The notes: a model not told the origin generated them from the letters alone. A DNA stretch of 64,000 bases from Spongilla lacustris (GCA_949361645.1 OX442416.1:18408323-18472322), one strand, 5' to 3'. Positions 40,228 through 52,390 are shown, counted from the stretch's first letter. Program-made: numbers and translations.

Positions 40228-40563
40228 ATACTAGAATACTGGTGAGGACCCAAGGGTGCCCTATCAGGGGGGAGCAAGAACAAGACCTAAGGAACTTAGC
40301 AACCACACTTCCTTATCACATCCCTTAGGAGTTTATCCTTATCACAAGCAAAAGATCACCTCCACCAGGGATCGAACCAGTGACTCCAGCGGTGACTAGA
40401 ATACTGGCAAAGACCCAAGGGTGCCCTATGAGGGGGGAGCAACAAAAAGACCTAAGGAACTCAGCAACCACACTTCCTTATCACATCCCTTAGGAGTTTA
40501 TCCTTATCACAAGCAAAAGATCACCTCCACCAGGGATCGAACCAGTGACTCCTGCTCTGCAGC
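40228..40563. repeat. Tandem duplication (about 166 bp x 2) with pol III B-box-like word
   Basis: Two copies (40228-40393 and 40394-40563) share AGGGTGCCCTAT, CACATCCCTTAGGAGTTTAT and CACCAGGGATCGAACCAGTG. On the minus strand the last word gives GGTTCGATCCC, a good tRNA B box. A degraded relative is at 6755-7095. It may be a tRNA-derived SINE; no convincing A box or clover-leaf was found. Confidence 0.5.
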
Positions 40564-40610
40564 CACAATATAAATTTTCTATAATAAATAATGATAAGGT
40601 CCACATAAGG

Positions 40611-40996
40611 TTAGGAGGCCACAGAAGTGCTGATCTTCAAGGACACCTCAGGTGGTCTAGGGGCCTCCCTACCTGTATCCTTGAGCCACTTCTCGTACCC
40701 AAACACAGCCTTTCTCATCATCTCCAGGAACTGAGGGACTCCTGTCTATAGTGTGTGTGTGTATGTGTATGTGTGTGCGGGTGTGTGTGTGTGTGTGTGT
40801 GTATGTGTGTATGTGTGTGTGCGTGTGCAGGTGTGAAGGAATTATGCATACCCCCTAGTTCCATTGCTTCTCCCCCTCATCGTACCCCTCCCATCGCTCC
40901 TCCCCCTCCTATTGCCCCTACCCCTCACCTGTGCCCCCCAGTTGATCAGCCATGTTGGTATCATTCCTTTTGGGTTGTCGGAATACAGCATGAAAG
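40611..40996 (-). pseudogene. START-domain gene, copy 3 (last two exons only)
   Basis: Exon 40929-40996 (68 nt, FMLYSDNPKGMIPTWLINW, with Y-to-S relative to copy 1) joins in phase to 40611-40745 (GVPQFLEMMRKAVFGYEKW and the same C-terminal tail as copy 1). The intron carries a TG-rich tract (40750-40835). Homology stops just upstream at about 41020, so the rest of the START domain is missing. This marks the right border of the duplicated units. It is a truncated copy unless joined to unknown upstream exons. Confidence 0.72.
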
Positions 40997-41019
40997 CTGA
41001 ACGACAGGGATGAGGGGCC

Positions 41020-41890
41020 GTGTGACAAGGAGTGAAGGTGCAAGGCATGAGGCCCACAATAGAAGCTTGCCCAGGGGGGCGCATTTATACACCTGTCCCA
41101 GGGGTGAGGGGTGGGAACGCTTGTAATTATTGTCATCTGTGGGAGTGTACGGTTAAATAGCTAATGGATGGAATAGCCCATTGCACTGGGGCCCAGTGGA
41201 TAATGTGCCGTGGGGCCAGGCAGTATAGTCCATTAAACACTGCCCCCTCCCCCTCCCCATAAAGTACTTTATGTTCAGATCCCTGCAGATGTGCAAAGAC
41301 AACAACAAGCCTCACTGTATCTCTGTGTAAAGCTGATGCTTGTGTGGGCAGGAAAGAAATGTTTTTAATTCCCTGGTTGCCATGGCACCAAACAAGCACA
41401 TGTACATGTATGTAGGACTACATGTATTAAGGTGTATGTGGAACTGTCTTGTACTGTAATGGCATTTGTATGAGGATATGTTTACCACCAACACCGCCTC
41501 ATTTACATGTACAAGCCAATGTCATTACCACAACAAATGTACACCTTGTGCAACAATGGAAAATTTGTAGCTGGCAATGGGTGGAGTTGAGAACTACCAT
41601 TATTAATAATTAATACTATCATTATTAATAGTTAATACCGTTGCAGCCTCTGTCCTTGTCACACCTACAGCAGCTACATGTAGGAGGTATGTAGTGCCAA
41701 TGTTAAGGGAATCCCCTGCACCCCACCTCCCCTAACAGCCGTAATCCACCTTGGCAACAGTTTACATGTACATATTTTGCCTCCCCCCTCCCCCCCACGT
41801 TGGCTCTATGAAAGCTTGATCACATCCCTTTCTCCTCACTGTGAAAGATTATACATTTCCTCCCTCCTTCCCTTCCCCTCCCTCCTCCCC
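41020..41890. other. No gene recognised
   Basis: Unique sequence right of the duplication border. Nothing beyond C-rich stretches (41240-41270, 41780-41800) was seen. Confidence 0.45.
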
Positions 41891-41894
41891 CCAC

Positions 41895-42030
41895 CTGTTG
41901 CTGCAAAACATCCTGTGCCTTGATTAGCTCCGCCTCCCTACACAGACAGTCCTGCATCACATGCATCAACTCCAAGGGACGACCAGAGTAGAGATGAGCG
42001 GGGAGGGAGAGGGAAGAGGAGAATATCAAC
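41895..42030 (-). CDS. Candidate internal exon, product unknown
   Basis: 136 nt bounded by a TTCTGCAG acceptor and a CAACAG|GTGGGG donor, open throughout in one frame: LIFSSSLSLPAHLYSGRPLE, then HVMQDCLCREAELIKAQDVL, a possible short helix. I do not recognise the family. It lies upstream, in minus sense, of START copy 3 and could belong to that transcript. It could equally be a chance open stretch in pyrimidine-rich DNA. Confidence 0.3.
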
Positions 42031-42059
42031 CTGCAGAATAGTAGCATAAAGATTAGTGA

Positions 42060-42420
42060 AGAGTCACATGACCCTAACCTCTATGTGGGTATTGAAGTGT
42101 TCTAACTGCACCTGTCCAGACATCTGACAATGTCTAATAACCCCTCCCCCTCCAATAACCCCACCCTCCATCCTTCCCTCCCTTTAATACATAAGGTTTA
42201 TATAATCCCACCCCCTCCACTAATAATTCCACCCTCTCACAACATAACCCCACCCCCTCACAACATTAGGTCTAATAACCCCATCATGGGCCCAAGGTCT
42301 AATATCCCCTCCCTTAATACATAAGGTTTATAACCCCACCCCCTTCACTAATGATGCCACCCTCTCACAAAATAACCACACACCCTCACAATGTAACATC
42401 TACTGACTCAGATATATATC
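42060..42420. repeat. C/A-rich imperfect repeat block
   Basis: Irregular repeats of TAATAACCCCACCCCCTC and TTAATACATAAGGTTTATAA (twice, near 42186 and 42310). No gene; low complexity. Confidence 0.65.
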
Positions 42421-42624
42421 TAAAGCATGTCTGCTCCTTGAAGGCTATAAAAAGAAGGGATTAGTGTTTTCAGAGCCATTTCTACAGTACATTTTGTGAT
42501 TTGGTTAGATTCATTTTATGTTGACATTTTAATTTAAATGAACAAGAAAGCAATAGACATGGCACAACTAACTATGCCTCTAAGAAAACTATAAACTCTT
42601 TGAGCACACAACATTGCATGTACT

Positions 42625-45600
42625 TTAGTCTTCACACAAAAATTGTTCCCTCTCACCAAAGTTGACTGTGAAATTGGTGCTAGCAGGAACCATTTCTTTA
42701 TATTTACTTTGAAGTAATCCATCAATCTTCTCTCTGGCTCTGTCATATATCCCACAAGCCTTGAGGATGGCCACAATGAGATGGTACAAGACAGTCACCA
42801 TCACCACCACTACATACAGACCCACCAAAACACCAACAAGCTGTGTTTGGTCTAAACCTTGGTCTAGAAAGTAAGACATTGACAGAGCTAGTACAATATA
42901 GTTGAGGAGGTAAAACAGGTCAAGACTATTATAGAACTTATTGTAGATGATAGTACGTCTGTTGAATTTTGCTGACTTTTGACGTGACTGCCCTAATGGT
43001 TCTATTCTAGCCTGTGCTATGGTGAACAGGATCACCATGGTAGCCTGGATGGACAGAAGCAGAGATGGATTGTTAGAACTATACACTGGATTTAAAATGT
43101 GCATCACAACTAGAAGCCAAAGCCTTGCTCCCAGCCACCATCGCCACTCCCCCTTATAGGGGGCATAGTGGGCATCATTCATTGGCTTGATCTGATTGGC
43201 CTTCTTGTGGAGATAGTTGAACAGTCTGTTGTGTTCACTGTACTTTTCAATGATTGGAATAAAAGTGAGGGCAAAGGTGTAGGGGAGGAGAAACAAGACA
43301 CCTGTCACCATGGCAACCACAAATATAACAGTATGCTTCCCATGAAGGTATTCCACATTTCCGTCATAGAACCACACATAGATGTCACCACTGGGCAGGT
43401 GGACTGTGGAATATGTGAAAGCATCAATGACACTTCTCAACAGCTTGGAATATGACAAGTAGATGAGAGTAGATAGGACACCAACTGCTCTTTGTCCTAC
43501 GATGTTGAAAACTCTATAAACACAGGACCTAGTGGAGGTGGTTGGAGATCGCTTAAGACAGTAGTGGCAGAGCACAATGACTATCATGGTAAGGAGGAGG
43601 AGGTAGGCTGGGAACAGAAACTGAAGGCCAGCCTTGTCAGCATCATCCATACCATCATAGAAACACATAGGAATCCCAAGGTCAAGGTTCACAAGGGACA
43701 CAATCACTTGCAATGGTGTCAAAGTGGATTGGCTGAAGAATATTGAAGCATTGACTTGAATAATGTTAGCATAGAAGATGAGCCCATAGAGTGTGCCTTG
43801 TGTTACAGTGAGATTGAGGAAGAACAGTGCTGCCACCAGTAAGGCACCCAACACTGCAAACATCACAAGTGTGATCAGCCACATATCTGAGCACACCTGG
43901 CACTGGGAAGAACCAAAGATCACACTGTAGTTACCATGGCAATGACCACAAATAATGCCAGTACGTCCTCCATTGCACAAGACCACAGGCATATCTAGAG
44001 ACAGCTTAATGATTGTTCTATTGCAGTAGTCCAAAGGACAGAAAGAAGCCAGTGCTGGAAGAGTGTTATTGTACACACCAATCCAGCTATTTTTATTTAT
44101 AATCACAGTACCATCTGATGTATCACAGACCACTCCATGTGATGTCAAGAATGGGGAACAGTCACATGTAGAAGAATTTGACACAAATATGAACCCTGGT
44201 TCACATGTTAACAGTTCTACCTCAATGACTGTTGGGTAATTGCCTGGAGATGTGGACAGAACCAGATTTAGTGAAGCCATTTCTGGTCCATAGATTTGGT
44301 ACTCTATCGTACCACATACTGTTCCTATCCACTGAGCTTCTTGTCCAGGTCCAAGTGTTATGGTTGTAGTGATGTCACCATTTGTGCTAATTAATGCATA
44401 AACCACACCGGGTGATAGGTTGTTTCCATCATCTACTGAGGTAACATTAAGTCTCAAAGTCCTACCAGGATATGTGATAACCTTTCCTTCATACTGACCT
44501 GTAACATTGCACAAGTCAGGGTCACTGCAATTACAAAGCTGCACATATGTTGGAAATGAGAGTACTTGAATTTTATCTAGATCTTGTGGTAATGCAGTAA
44601 TAGTGAAATAGCTAGCCATGATGCCACAATTTTTATAATCATTATTTATGCAGGAGCACCAATAAATGGGTGTGGCATACACAGCATGACCACCTTGCTG
44701 TGCATGGTTATCAGTAAAGGTGATGGAGCTACTTACGTTACCAAAAGAATCTGTCGCAATGAATTGTATGATGCAATAATTAAATATTCTTCCATTTAAT
44801 GATGGACCCCCATCATTGTAAATAGCACCACCATACCCTGTTGCAACATTTCTGGAAAATTCCACTGTGCAACTGTTATTGAATTTGAGCGGTACATTGT
44901 TGGATAGACTAATGGCCCCACCATTCTCTCCAATGTTGTTATAAAATGATACATTACCATACAGCTGCAGAAATCCATTTTCTCCTGTGATGGCCCCCAG
45001 GGGAGAGTTAGACAAAAACTGACTTCCTGTGATGGTGTTTCCAATAATGTCCACTGTCATTACACTGAAGAAAATGGCCCCTCCTCTAACCGTCGGGTAC
45101 CCATTACAAGAGCAGTGATTGTTTTCAACTATCACATTCTGAAGAGTGAGGTGGCCTAGCTGAATTATGGTGTTTTTATCATCCCTGTTTGAGGCATAGA
45201 CTGCTGCACCTCTGACTGCAGTGTTATTAATAAAAGTTGATTTATCAATAATTACTACGTCAGCGAAAGATATATATATAGCACCACCATCAAAAGTAGC
45301 ACTGTTGTTTTGAAATGTGCAGTTTGTGATGCTAACATCGCCTGTTGGTCCAACCAAAAATACTGCACCACCCACAGTAGCGCTGTTGTTTTGAAATGTG
45401 CAGTTTGTGATGCTATGTGTTGATTCATCCAACCACACAGCACCACCCACAGTAGCACTGTTGTTTTGAAATGTGCAGTTTGTGATGTTAACATTGCCTG
45501 TTGATCCACCCGCAAAATTTACTGCACCACCACTACCATCATCAGTAGCACTGTTGTTTTGAAATGCGCAGTTTGTGATGCTAATATTGCCTGCTGGTTC

Positions 45601-46254
45601 ATATAACCACACAGCACCACCATAAGTAGTAGCATTGTTGTTTTGAAATGTGCAGTTTGTGATGCTAACATCGCCTGTTGATCGATACGACAATACAGCA
45701 CCACCATAAGCAGCACTGTTGTTTTGAAATGTGCAGTTTGTGATGCTAACATTGCCTTTTGATACAAACAAATGCACAGCACCTCCATCATAAGTAGCAT
45801 TGTTGTTTTGAAATGTACAGTTTGAGATGCTAACATTGCCTGTTGATCCACCCAACCTGACAGCACTACCAATGCTGTCCTGAAATATGCAGGTTGCGAT
45901 AAGAGAGTTTTTGGTGTCAGTTAGAATTATAGCACAGCCAATGAACGTCACTCTTTCCATGGTCAACTGTTGTACTGAAACGAACTTAAGTCCACTTCCT
46001 TCTTTGCAGCGAATCGTGGTGCTATTTATCGAAGACCCCATTATAGTCACGTTTTCAATATTGGAAATGGTACAAGTAGTAGATATGCGATGTTCCCCAC
46101 CGCCCAATACCACAGTTGTATTGGACTTGAGCGATCTCTTGCACAGGTAGTCGACGTTCTGCAGAGCATAGTCAGGCGGTATGGTAGCGGTGAGGCTTAC
46201 CACATAACTTCCAAGGATTGATAACACAAGTACCGTGTGTGTTATCTTCATCAT
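42625..46254 (-). CDS. Secreted beta-helix / multi-span membrane protein, 1209 aa
   Basis: An intronless ORF starting ATGATG at 46254. A signal peptide (MMKITHTVLVLSILGSYVVS) is visible. Residues about 130-420 hold roughly nine 24-25-residue repeats of the form NVSITNCTFQNNSATYGGAV, typical of right-handed parallel beta-helices and resembling polymorphic-outer-membrane-protein repeats. They are rich in N-glycosylation sequons. A Cys-rich module follows (about 695-790, CNGGRTGIICGHCHGNYSV and CQVCS). About nine hydrophobic segments lie at about 790-1150, and the tail is charged and probably cytoplasmic. The likely role is a surface receptor or adhesion protein; ligand unknown. I associate this architecture with large sponge families. 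Tandem DNA repeats at 45290-45860 leave open shadow frames. The flanking ankyrin/START units read the same way but are not operonic. Confidence 0.88.
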   Translation of the reverse strand: MMKITHTVLVLSILGSYVVSLTATIPPDYALQNVDYLCKRSLKSNTTVVLGGGEHRISTTCTISNIENVTIMGSSINSTTIRCKEGSGLKFVSVQQLTMERVTFIGCAIILTDTKNSLIATCIFQDSIGSAVRLGGSTGNVSISNCTFQNNNATYDGGAVHLFVSKGNVSITNCTFQNNSAAYGGAVLSYRSTGDVSITNCTFQNNNATTYGGAVWLYEPAGNISITNCAFQNNSATDDGSGGAVNFAGGSTGNVNITNCTFQNNSATVGGAVWLDESTHSITNCTFQNNSATVGGAVFLVGPTGDVSITNCTFQNNSATFDGGAIYISFADVVIIDKSTFINNTAVRGAAVYASNRDDKNTIIQLGHLTLQNVIVENNHCSCNGYPTVRGGAIFFSVMTVDIIGNTITGSQFLSNSPLGAITGENGFLQLYGNVSFYNNIGENGGAISLSNNVPLKFNNSCTVEFSRNVATGYGGAIYNDGGPSLNGRIFNYCIIQFIATDSFGNVSSSITFTDNHAQQGGHAVYATPIYWCSCINNDYKNCGIMASYFTITALPQDLDKIQVLSFPTYVQLCNCSDPDLCNVTGQYEGKVITYPGRTLRLNVTSVDDGNNLSPGVVYALISTNGDITTTITLGPGQEAQWIGTVCGTIEYQIYGPEMASLNLVLSTSPGNYPTVIEVELLTCEPGFIFVSNSSTCDCSPFLTSHGVVCDTSDGTVIINKNSWIGVYNNTLPALASFCPLDYCNRTIIKLSLDMPVVLCNGGRTGIICGHCHGNYSVIFGSSQCQVCSDMWLITLVMFAVLGALLVAALFFLNLTVTQGTLYGLIFYANIIQVNASIFFSQSTLTPLQVIVSLVNLDLGIPMCFYDGMDDADKAGLQFLFPAYLLLLTMIVIVLCHYCLKRSPTTSTRSCVYRVFNIVGQRAVGVLSTLIYLSYSKLLRSVIDAFTYSTVHLPSGDIYVWFYDGNVEYLHGKHTVIFVVAMVTGVLFLLPYTFALTFIPIIEKYSEHNRLFNYLHKKANQIKPMNDAHYAPYKGEWRWWLGARLWLLVVMHILNPVYSSNNPSLLLSIQATMVILFTIAQARIEPLGQSRQKSAKFNRRTIIYNKFYNSLDLFYLLNYIVLALSMSYFLDQGLDQTQLVGVLVGLYVVVVMVTVLYHLIVAILKACGIYDRAREKIDGLLQSKYKEMVPASTNFTVNFGEREQFLCED

Positions 46255-46420
46255 TTATAGGCGATTTTATACAGACGTTAGTGACTGACAGGCGATTTTC
46301 ATGTGCCAGATATACGCAAATGTTGCTGACGAGGCTTATATAGTAGCGACTGCATAGCTTTTATCTTTGCAGATTCATTGCTTTGCAAGGGTGTCGATTT
46401 GTGATGTTTCTTTTGCACGC
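46255..46420 (-). promoter_or_regulatory. 5' flank of the beta-helix gene
   Basis: AT-rich region upstream of the ATG pair. A TTATATAGT stretch near 46338 could serve as a TATA-like element. Beyond about 46505 the DNA is repeat-complex sequence. Inference only. Confidence 0.25.
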
Positions 46421-46504
46421 TCGTACGTATACGTACGTACGTATTGCCATGTCAACGGGTCAAGCACATAAGCATAGTTCACAGCAAAATCACTCATACA
46501 TACG

Positions 46505-46832
46505 AAAGACCAAGCAATTTATGTCCGCCCATCTCTCGTTTCCAGGCCTCAATGCATCAGCTGCATACGATTGAAGTAGCCATGTGGTGCGCCGTACGTG
46601 CGCGTCTGAATAACTTTTCGACTGTCCCGATCTAACTCATTGGAGGACGGCAATGACATGTTGGTGAGTGTCCGATCGTTTTAATAGTACTCCATAGTCC
46701 GATTGAGCATAGATTCATAAGCGCGAGTAGAGTACCGGTATTCTAAACACTTTAAAAGAGTGCGCTCACGTAGTTACTATGAGTTATGCATGTGCGTGTC
46801 TAGTGCGCAGAGGTGTGTGTATGCGCGCGCGC

Positions 46833-46902
<70 letters not shown>

Positions 46903-47148
46903 ACGTGTGTGTGTGTGCGTGGTGTGTTTGTGTGTGTGTGTGCAATATTTGAAGACTCCATTTAAAGTGTGAGGGTTGTCTGGCATTTCCATTGGCATTA
47001 TTATGGGGGTCACATTGACCCCTGGTTATGTGGCAGCTGTAGCTCTCCTGCTGGCACTGAGGGGTCTGGATAACTCCATTTGGAACCACTGGTTGTGCAA
47101 GGCTGCTGACTGGACTTAATTGCAGTGTGAGTGAGTCCCATTGACACC
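46505..47148. repeat. Direct repeat of palindrome B arm (extra copy)
   Basis: CAATTTATGTCCGCCC... through GCTGCTGACTGGACTT is a diverged direct copy of about 47345-47950, including the embedded GT tract. There are thus three copies of this segment, two direct and one inverted at about 52895-53500. Confidence 0.8.
46812..46944. repeat. (GC)n/(GT)n microsatellite
   Basis: A CG-alternating start, then about 35 GT units, then imperfect GT. Alternating purine-pyrimidine DNA with Z-DNA potential. Confidence 0.95.
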
Positions 47149-47661
47149 TCCAACACTGTCTCAACAACAGCCGGAAATTTCTGAGTCCGGATTATGACAA
47201 AATTAGCAGTACGCTGAACATGGCGAGTGTTTAGGTCCTAAACACTTTCTTTAGGTCCTAAACGTCCTAACTGTAGGTCCATGCCCATATATGGGTGCGT
47301 TCACACGACTTTACGACATGTGTTTTATTGTACCGTAACCCTAGCAATTTATGTCCGCCCTTCTCTCTTTCCATGCCCTGTTAAATGCATCAGCTGCCTG
47401 CGAATAGCCATGAGGTGCGCGTCTGAATAACTTTTCAACACTCCCGAGTGCAACGATCTAAGAGATCGCGGCAATGACATGTTGGTGAGTCTCAGTGTCC
47501 GATCGTTTTGTTATAGTACTGACTCCATATTCCGATTGAGTACATAGGCGCGAGTATTCTATAAACACTTTAAGGCTGCTTGTATTCCACTAAGCCTATG
47601 TCAATTGCGCTCACGTAGTATTATACCATACCACAGCACTTGAATGAAGAGGTATGTATGT

Positions 47662-47663
<2 letters not shown>

Positions 47664-47748
<85 letters not shown>
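47664..47748. repeat. (TG)n microsatellite, palindrome B left arm
   Basis: About 42 pure units, mirrored at 53075-53166. Confidence 0.96.
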
Positions 47749-47751
<3 letters not shown>

Positions 47752-48981
47752 GACATTTGTCTGTGTAATTGGTGTAAGACTCCATTAGAAGTGTGTGGGT
47801 TGGCTGGCATCTCCACTGGCATTATTATGGGGGTTACATTGACCCCTGGTTATGTGGCAGCTGGTAGCTCTCCTGCTGGCAGTGAGGGGTCTGGATAACT
47901 CCATCTAGAACCACTGGTTGTGCAAGGCTACTGACTGGACTTGCAGTGTGAGTGAGGGCTGGCATCTCCACTGTCATTGTACATGTATATAAATGTAGTG
48001 GGGTCCCATTGACACATGCATTGGTTGTGTGTGGCTATTGTGGGGTTTAATGGTTCCACACATTGTGTCTAGTAGCTCCAAGTGTGGGGCTGGGACCAAT
48101 GTTGGCCCCTATTTTTGTGGGGGCTGGCTGCTGGCTCAACATGCAGTGAGAGGGCTGGCATCTTCACAGTTATTAGACCCCTGGTGGCTTCCCTGCTGGC
48201 AGTGTGGGGGGGTCTGATAACTCCATCATTCCATAGGTAGTGTTTGGAGGGGGTGGGGCATGTGTGGCTCCCTAAGAGTTGGGGCTGCCAACTCCTCTTG
48301 CAGTGCATAGTGAGTGGGAAGTACATGTAAAAGAGTGTACAGATGGAGGTTGTAGAGAAATGTTATACAATTTCAAATATTTATGCTGTGCTCGCCGGAA
48401 CTAGTGTCTGAAGAATTTAAGGACATGGCTGGCATCACTAAATCACAGTTATTGTTTTACTGCAATGCACGAGCAAAGAAAGGACAAGTTTAATGCATGC
48501 ACAGTATATTGTACATGTACTTCATACTTAAATAGGTATGTGTGAGAGCATACAACAAAACACGTCAGTAGCAATTATTCATTGGGCACATGGATCCTGA
48601 TGTATCATTCAACACACACACCTCAGATACAACTACATGAGACACTGTACTAAGAATTTTTCGCTGCATGGATTTAGCAAAGATGGCAACTGGGTTTGCC
48701 TGTACACTTCAAGTGCAAGTACACCTGATATCAATATGCATCATAATGAATATTTGTATGATGCATGAACAGAAATGTGCAAAGACATTGCTGATGCAAG
48801 AAACAACATATGCATGTGTATGAATCCAAAAGATCCACAAGATAACACTTTATACTGTCTAGCCAGCACTAATATTATTCAAGTTTGGCTTCACATAGTT
48901 GCAGCAGACTAGATCTGAAATGCAAAAGACTGAGTATTAACACATGAGGTATGCACGTGTGATGAAAGAAAAATATATACA

Positions 48982-51900
48982 TGATACATATTGTTGCAAC
49001 TACCAACCATTTTAATGGGTGGGAGGGGGTGTAGGGGGGGGGGGGGCAAGGAACTGGCCGGCAATTCTCAACCCTTTTAGATGTGCTTCAAATGTTGTGG
49101 GTGACAAATTACTGTTCCAAGTGATTAACATGTATATGTACCATTAGTGAAGTCATGCGATTCTAATGCAGTTCTTTAGCATGGTCAATTGTGCTTGGGG
49201 CTCATTTTGTAGCAACCAAATATGTACTTATGTCAGAGGGAAGAACTTGTCTGATGTCTCAAATTATATTTAGTATTGCTGCAACTTCTCTAATTGTGAT
49301 TAAATTTCTATGGTTTTTGTTTTCCTGCAATCCACTACATTTGGGATACGTATAATACATGCACATGCAACATGTCGACAGTAACCTTTTCCCTTGAGTC
49401 TTTTGATGAGATTGCACCACCATCATTAGTCTGAACAATAAAATTATGTGCATGGGTATCTTTTCTTTCATCGCACATGTGGAACTGGTCAGCTGCAATT
49501 ATGTGAAGCCAGACTTGAATAATATTAGTGTTGGCTGGAGAGTATAAAGTGTTTACATTTATGTATGTACATGTATATGGTTTTTATAATCACTTTGAAT
49601 ACCAGAATACTTGCACTTCTAATACTGCCAATAACACACATAGCCATTAATTTAAATAGCTTCCTGTCTGAGACAGGGCACCTGAAATCTGTCAAGGCAC
49701 ACACAGAGTTAACTAAGGATGAGCATGATAATGCCATATAATTGCTGGCGTATGCATGCATGGTGTGACAATCGACTCCCCCTGCTTCTTGGCTTGTGGG
49801 CAGACCCCGGCCAGGCCAAGCAGGCCGACCTGTCAGGCCGGACTAGTCTTTGGCAACCCTGCATGACACTTGTCCATTATGGTTTTCAACCTTTTTAAAT
49901 TAATGACTGTGTGTGTTATTGGCAGTATTAGAAGTGCAAGTATTCTGATTTTCAAAGCGATTATAAAAACCATATACATTCATAAATGTAAACAGCATGC
50001 CTGATCACATATAGAGATGCAGGCCCAGGCACATTTCAGTGTCAAGTGTTTCACATCAAATGTATCCTGATACATATTGTTGCAACTACCAGCCATTTTA
50101 AAGGGTGGGACGGGGGGGGAGGGGGGGGGAGGGGGGGGGAGGGGGGGGGGGGGGGGAGGAACTAGCCAGCAATTCTTAACCCTTTTAGATGTGCTTCAAA
50201 TGTTGTGGGTTACAAATTACTGTTCCAAGTGATTAACATGTACATGTACCATTAGTGAAGCCATGCGAATCTAATGCAGTTCTTTAGCATGGTCAATTGT
50301 GCTCGGGACTCATTTTGTAGTAACCAAATAAATATGTACTTATAAGGTTGCAAGCGCAGCTCTTGCATGGAATTCTGATCAACACTTTACTTTAAAGATC
50401 CAGATTATGAGTGGTGGTGACATAGGTAATCACATGTATGGCACTCTTGATGTTGTAAGCGCATGGAGCCTTTTTAGCGTTTAGAGTGCTTTGTTGCTCG
50501 TTGTGGGTGAAAGCAATAATTTTAATTATATTGAATAAATACAACAACAAGTGCAGGTACACCTGATCATGTTCAGTATGCATCATGTATGATGCATGAA
50601 CAGAAATATGCAAAGACATTGCTGATGCAAGAAACGTGTGTATGAATCCAAAAGGTCCACTTTATACTCTCCAGCCAACACTAATATTATTCAAGTCTGG
50701 CTTCACATAATTGCAGCTGACCAGTTCCGCACGTGCGATGAAAGAAAAAATACATGGTGGTGCAATCACATCAAAAGACTCAAGGGAAAAGGTTACTGTT
50801 GACATGTTGCATGTGTATGTATTATACGTATCCCAAATGTAGTGGATTGCAGGAAAACAAAAAACCATAAAAAAATAATCACAATTAGAGAAGTTGCAGC
50901 AATACTAAATATAATTTGAGACATCAGACAAGTTCTTCCCTCTGACACAGGCATGTTTTTGTATTGTGTTTTATTTATTCAATATAAATAAATTTATTGC
51001 TTTCACCCACAACGAGCAACAAAGCACTCTAAAAGCTAAAAAAATCTCCATGCGCTTACAGCGTCAAGAGTGCCATACATGTGATTATCTGTGTCACCAC
51101 CACTCATAATCTGGATCTTTAAAGTAAAGCGTTGATCAGAACTCCATGCAAGAGCTGTGCTTGCAACCTTATAAGTACATATTTATTTGGTTACTACAAA
51201 ATGAGTCCCGAGCACAATTGACCATGCTAAAGAACTGCATTAGATTCGCATGGCTTCACTAATGGTACATGTACATGTTAATCACTTGGAACAGTAATTT
51301 GTAACCCACAACATTTGAAGCACATCTAAAAGGGTTAAGAATTGCTGGCTAGTTCCTCCCCCCCCCCCCCCCCTCCCCCCCCGTCCCACCCTTTAAAATG
51401 GCTGGTAGTTGCAACAATATGTATCAGGATACATTTGATGTGAAACACTTGACACTGAAATGTGCCTGGGCCTGCATCTCTATATGTGATCAGGCATGCT
51501 GTTTACATTTATGAATGTACATGGTTTTTATAATCGCTTTGAAAACCAGAATACTTGCACTTCTAATACTGCCAATAACACACACAGTCATTAATTTAAA
51601 AAGGTTGAAAACCATAATGGACAAGTGTCATGCAGGGTTGCCAAAGACTAGTCCGGCCTGACAGGTCGGCCTGCTTGGCCTGGCCGGGGTCTGCCCACAA
51701 GCCAAGAAGCAGGGGGAGTCGATTGTCACACCATGCATGCATACGCCAGCAATTATATGGCATTATCAGGCTCATCCTTAGTTAACTCTGTGTGTGCCTT
51801 GACAGATTTCAGTTGCCCTGTCTCAGACAGGAAGCTATTTAAATTAATGACTGTGTGTGTTATTGGCAGTATTAGAAGTGCAAGTATTCTGGTATTCAAA

Positions 51901-52390
51901 GTGATTATAAAAACCATATACATTCATAAATGTAAACAGCATGCCTGATCACATATAGAGATGCAGGCCCAGGCGCATTTCAGTGTCAAGTGTTTCACAT
52001 CAAATGTATCCTGATACATATTGTTGCAACTACCAACCATTTTAAAAGGGGGGGGGGGGGGGAAGGAACTGACCAGCAATTCTCAACCCTTTTAGATGTG
52101 CTTCAAATGTTGTGGGTTACAGATTACTGTTCCAAGTGATTAACATGTACATGTACCATTAGTGAAGTCATGCGAATCTAATGCAGTTCTTTAGCATGGT
52201 CAATTGTGCTTGGGACTCATTTTGTAGTAACCAAATATGTACTTATAAGGTTGCAATCGCAGCTCTTGCATGGAGTTCTGATCAACACTTTACTTTAAAG
52301 ATCCATATTATGAGTGGTGGTAATCACATGTATGGCACTCTTGACGTTGTAAGCGCATGTAGCGTTTTTAGCTTTTAGAATGCTATTGTG
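48982..52390. repeat. Four copies of a poly-G-containing unit inside palindrome B
   Basis: The unit starts TTGTTGCAACTACCA(A/G)CCATTTT, has a G-run, then CAATTCT(C/T)AACCCTTTTAG and GTTCCAAGTGATTAACATGT. Direct copies lie at about 48982-49250, 50068-50345 and 52014-52250, and an inverted copy at about 51170-51425. Three copies continue into ATAAGGTTGCAA..GCAGCTCTTGCATGG (about 50342, 51175 inverted, 52245). No gene; short ORFs are shared because the DNA is. Confidence 0.8.

Noticed and set aside
40340..40400. tRNA gene
   Set aside because: Good B-box word but no acceptor stem, D arm or A box at the right distance.
43168..46150. Plus-strand ORFs opposite the beta-helix gene
   Set aside because: Shadow frames of a 1209-codon gene with clear domain structure.
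49745..49860. GC-rich 115-bp block ending GGCAACCCTG as a separate MITE
   Set aside because: The inverted partner at about 51637-51735 is explained by the inner palindrome; no target duplication was seen.
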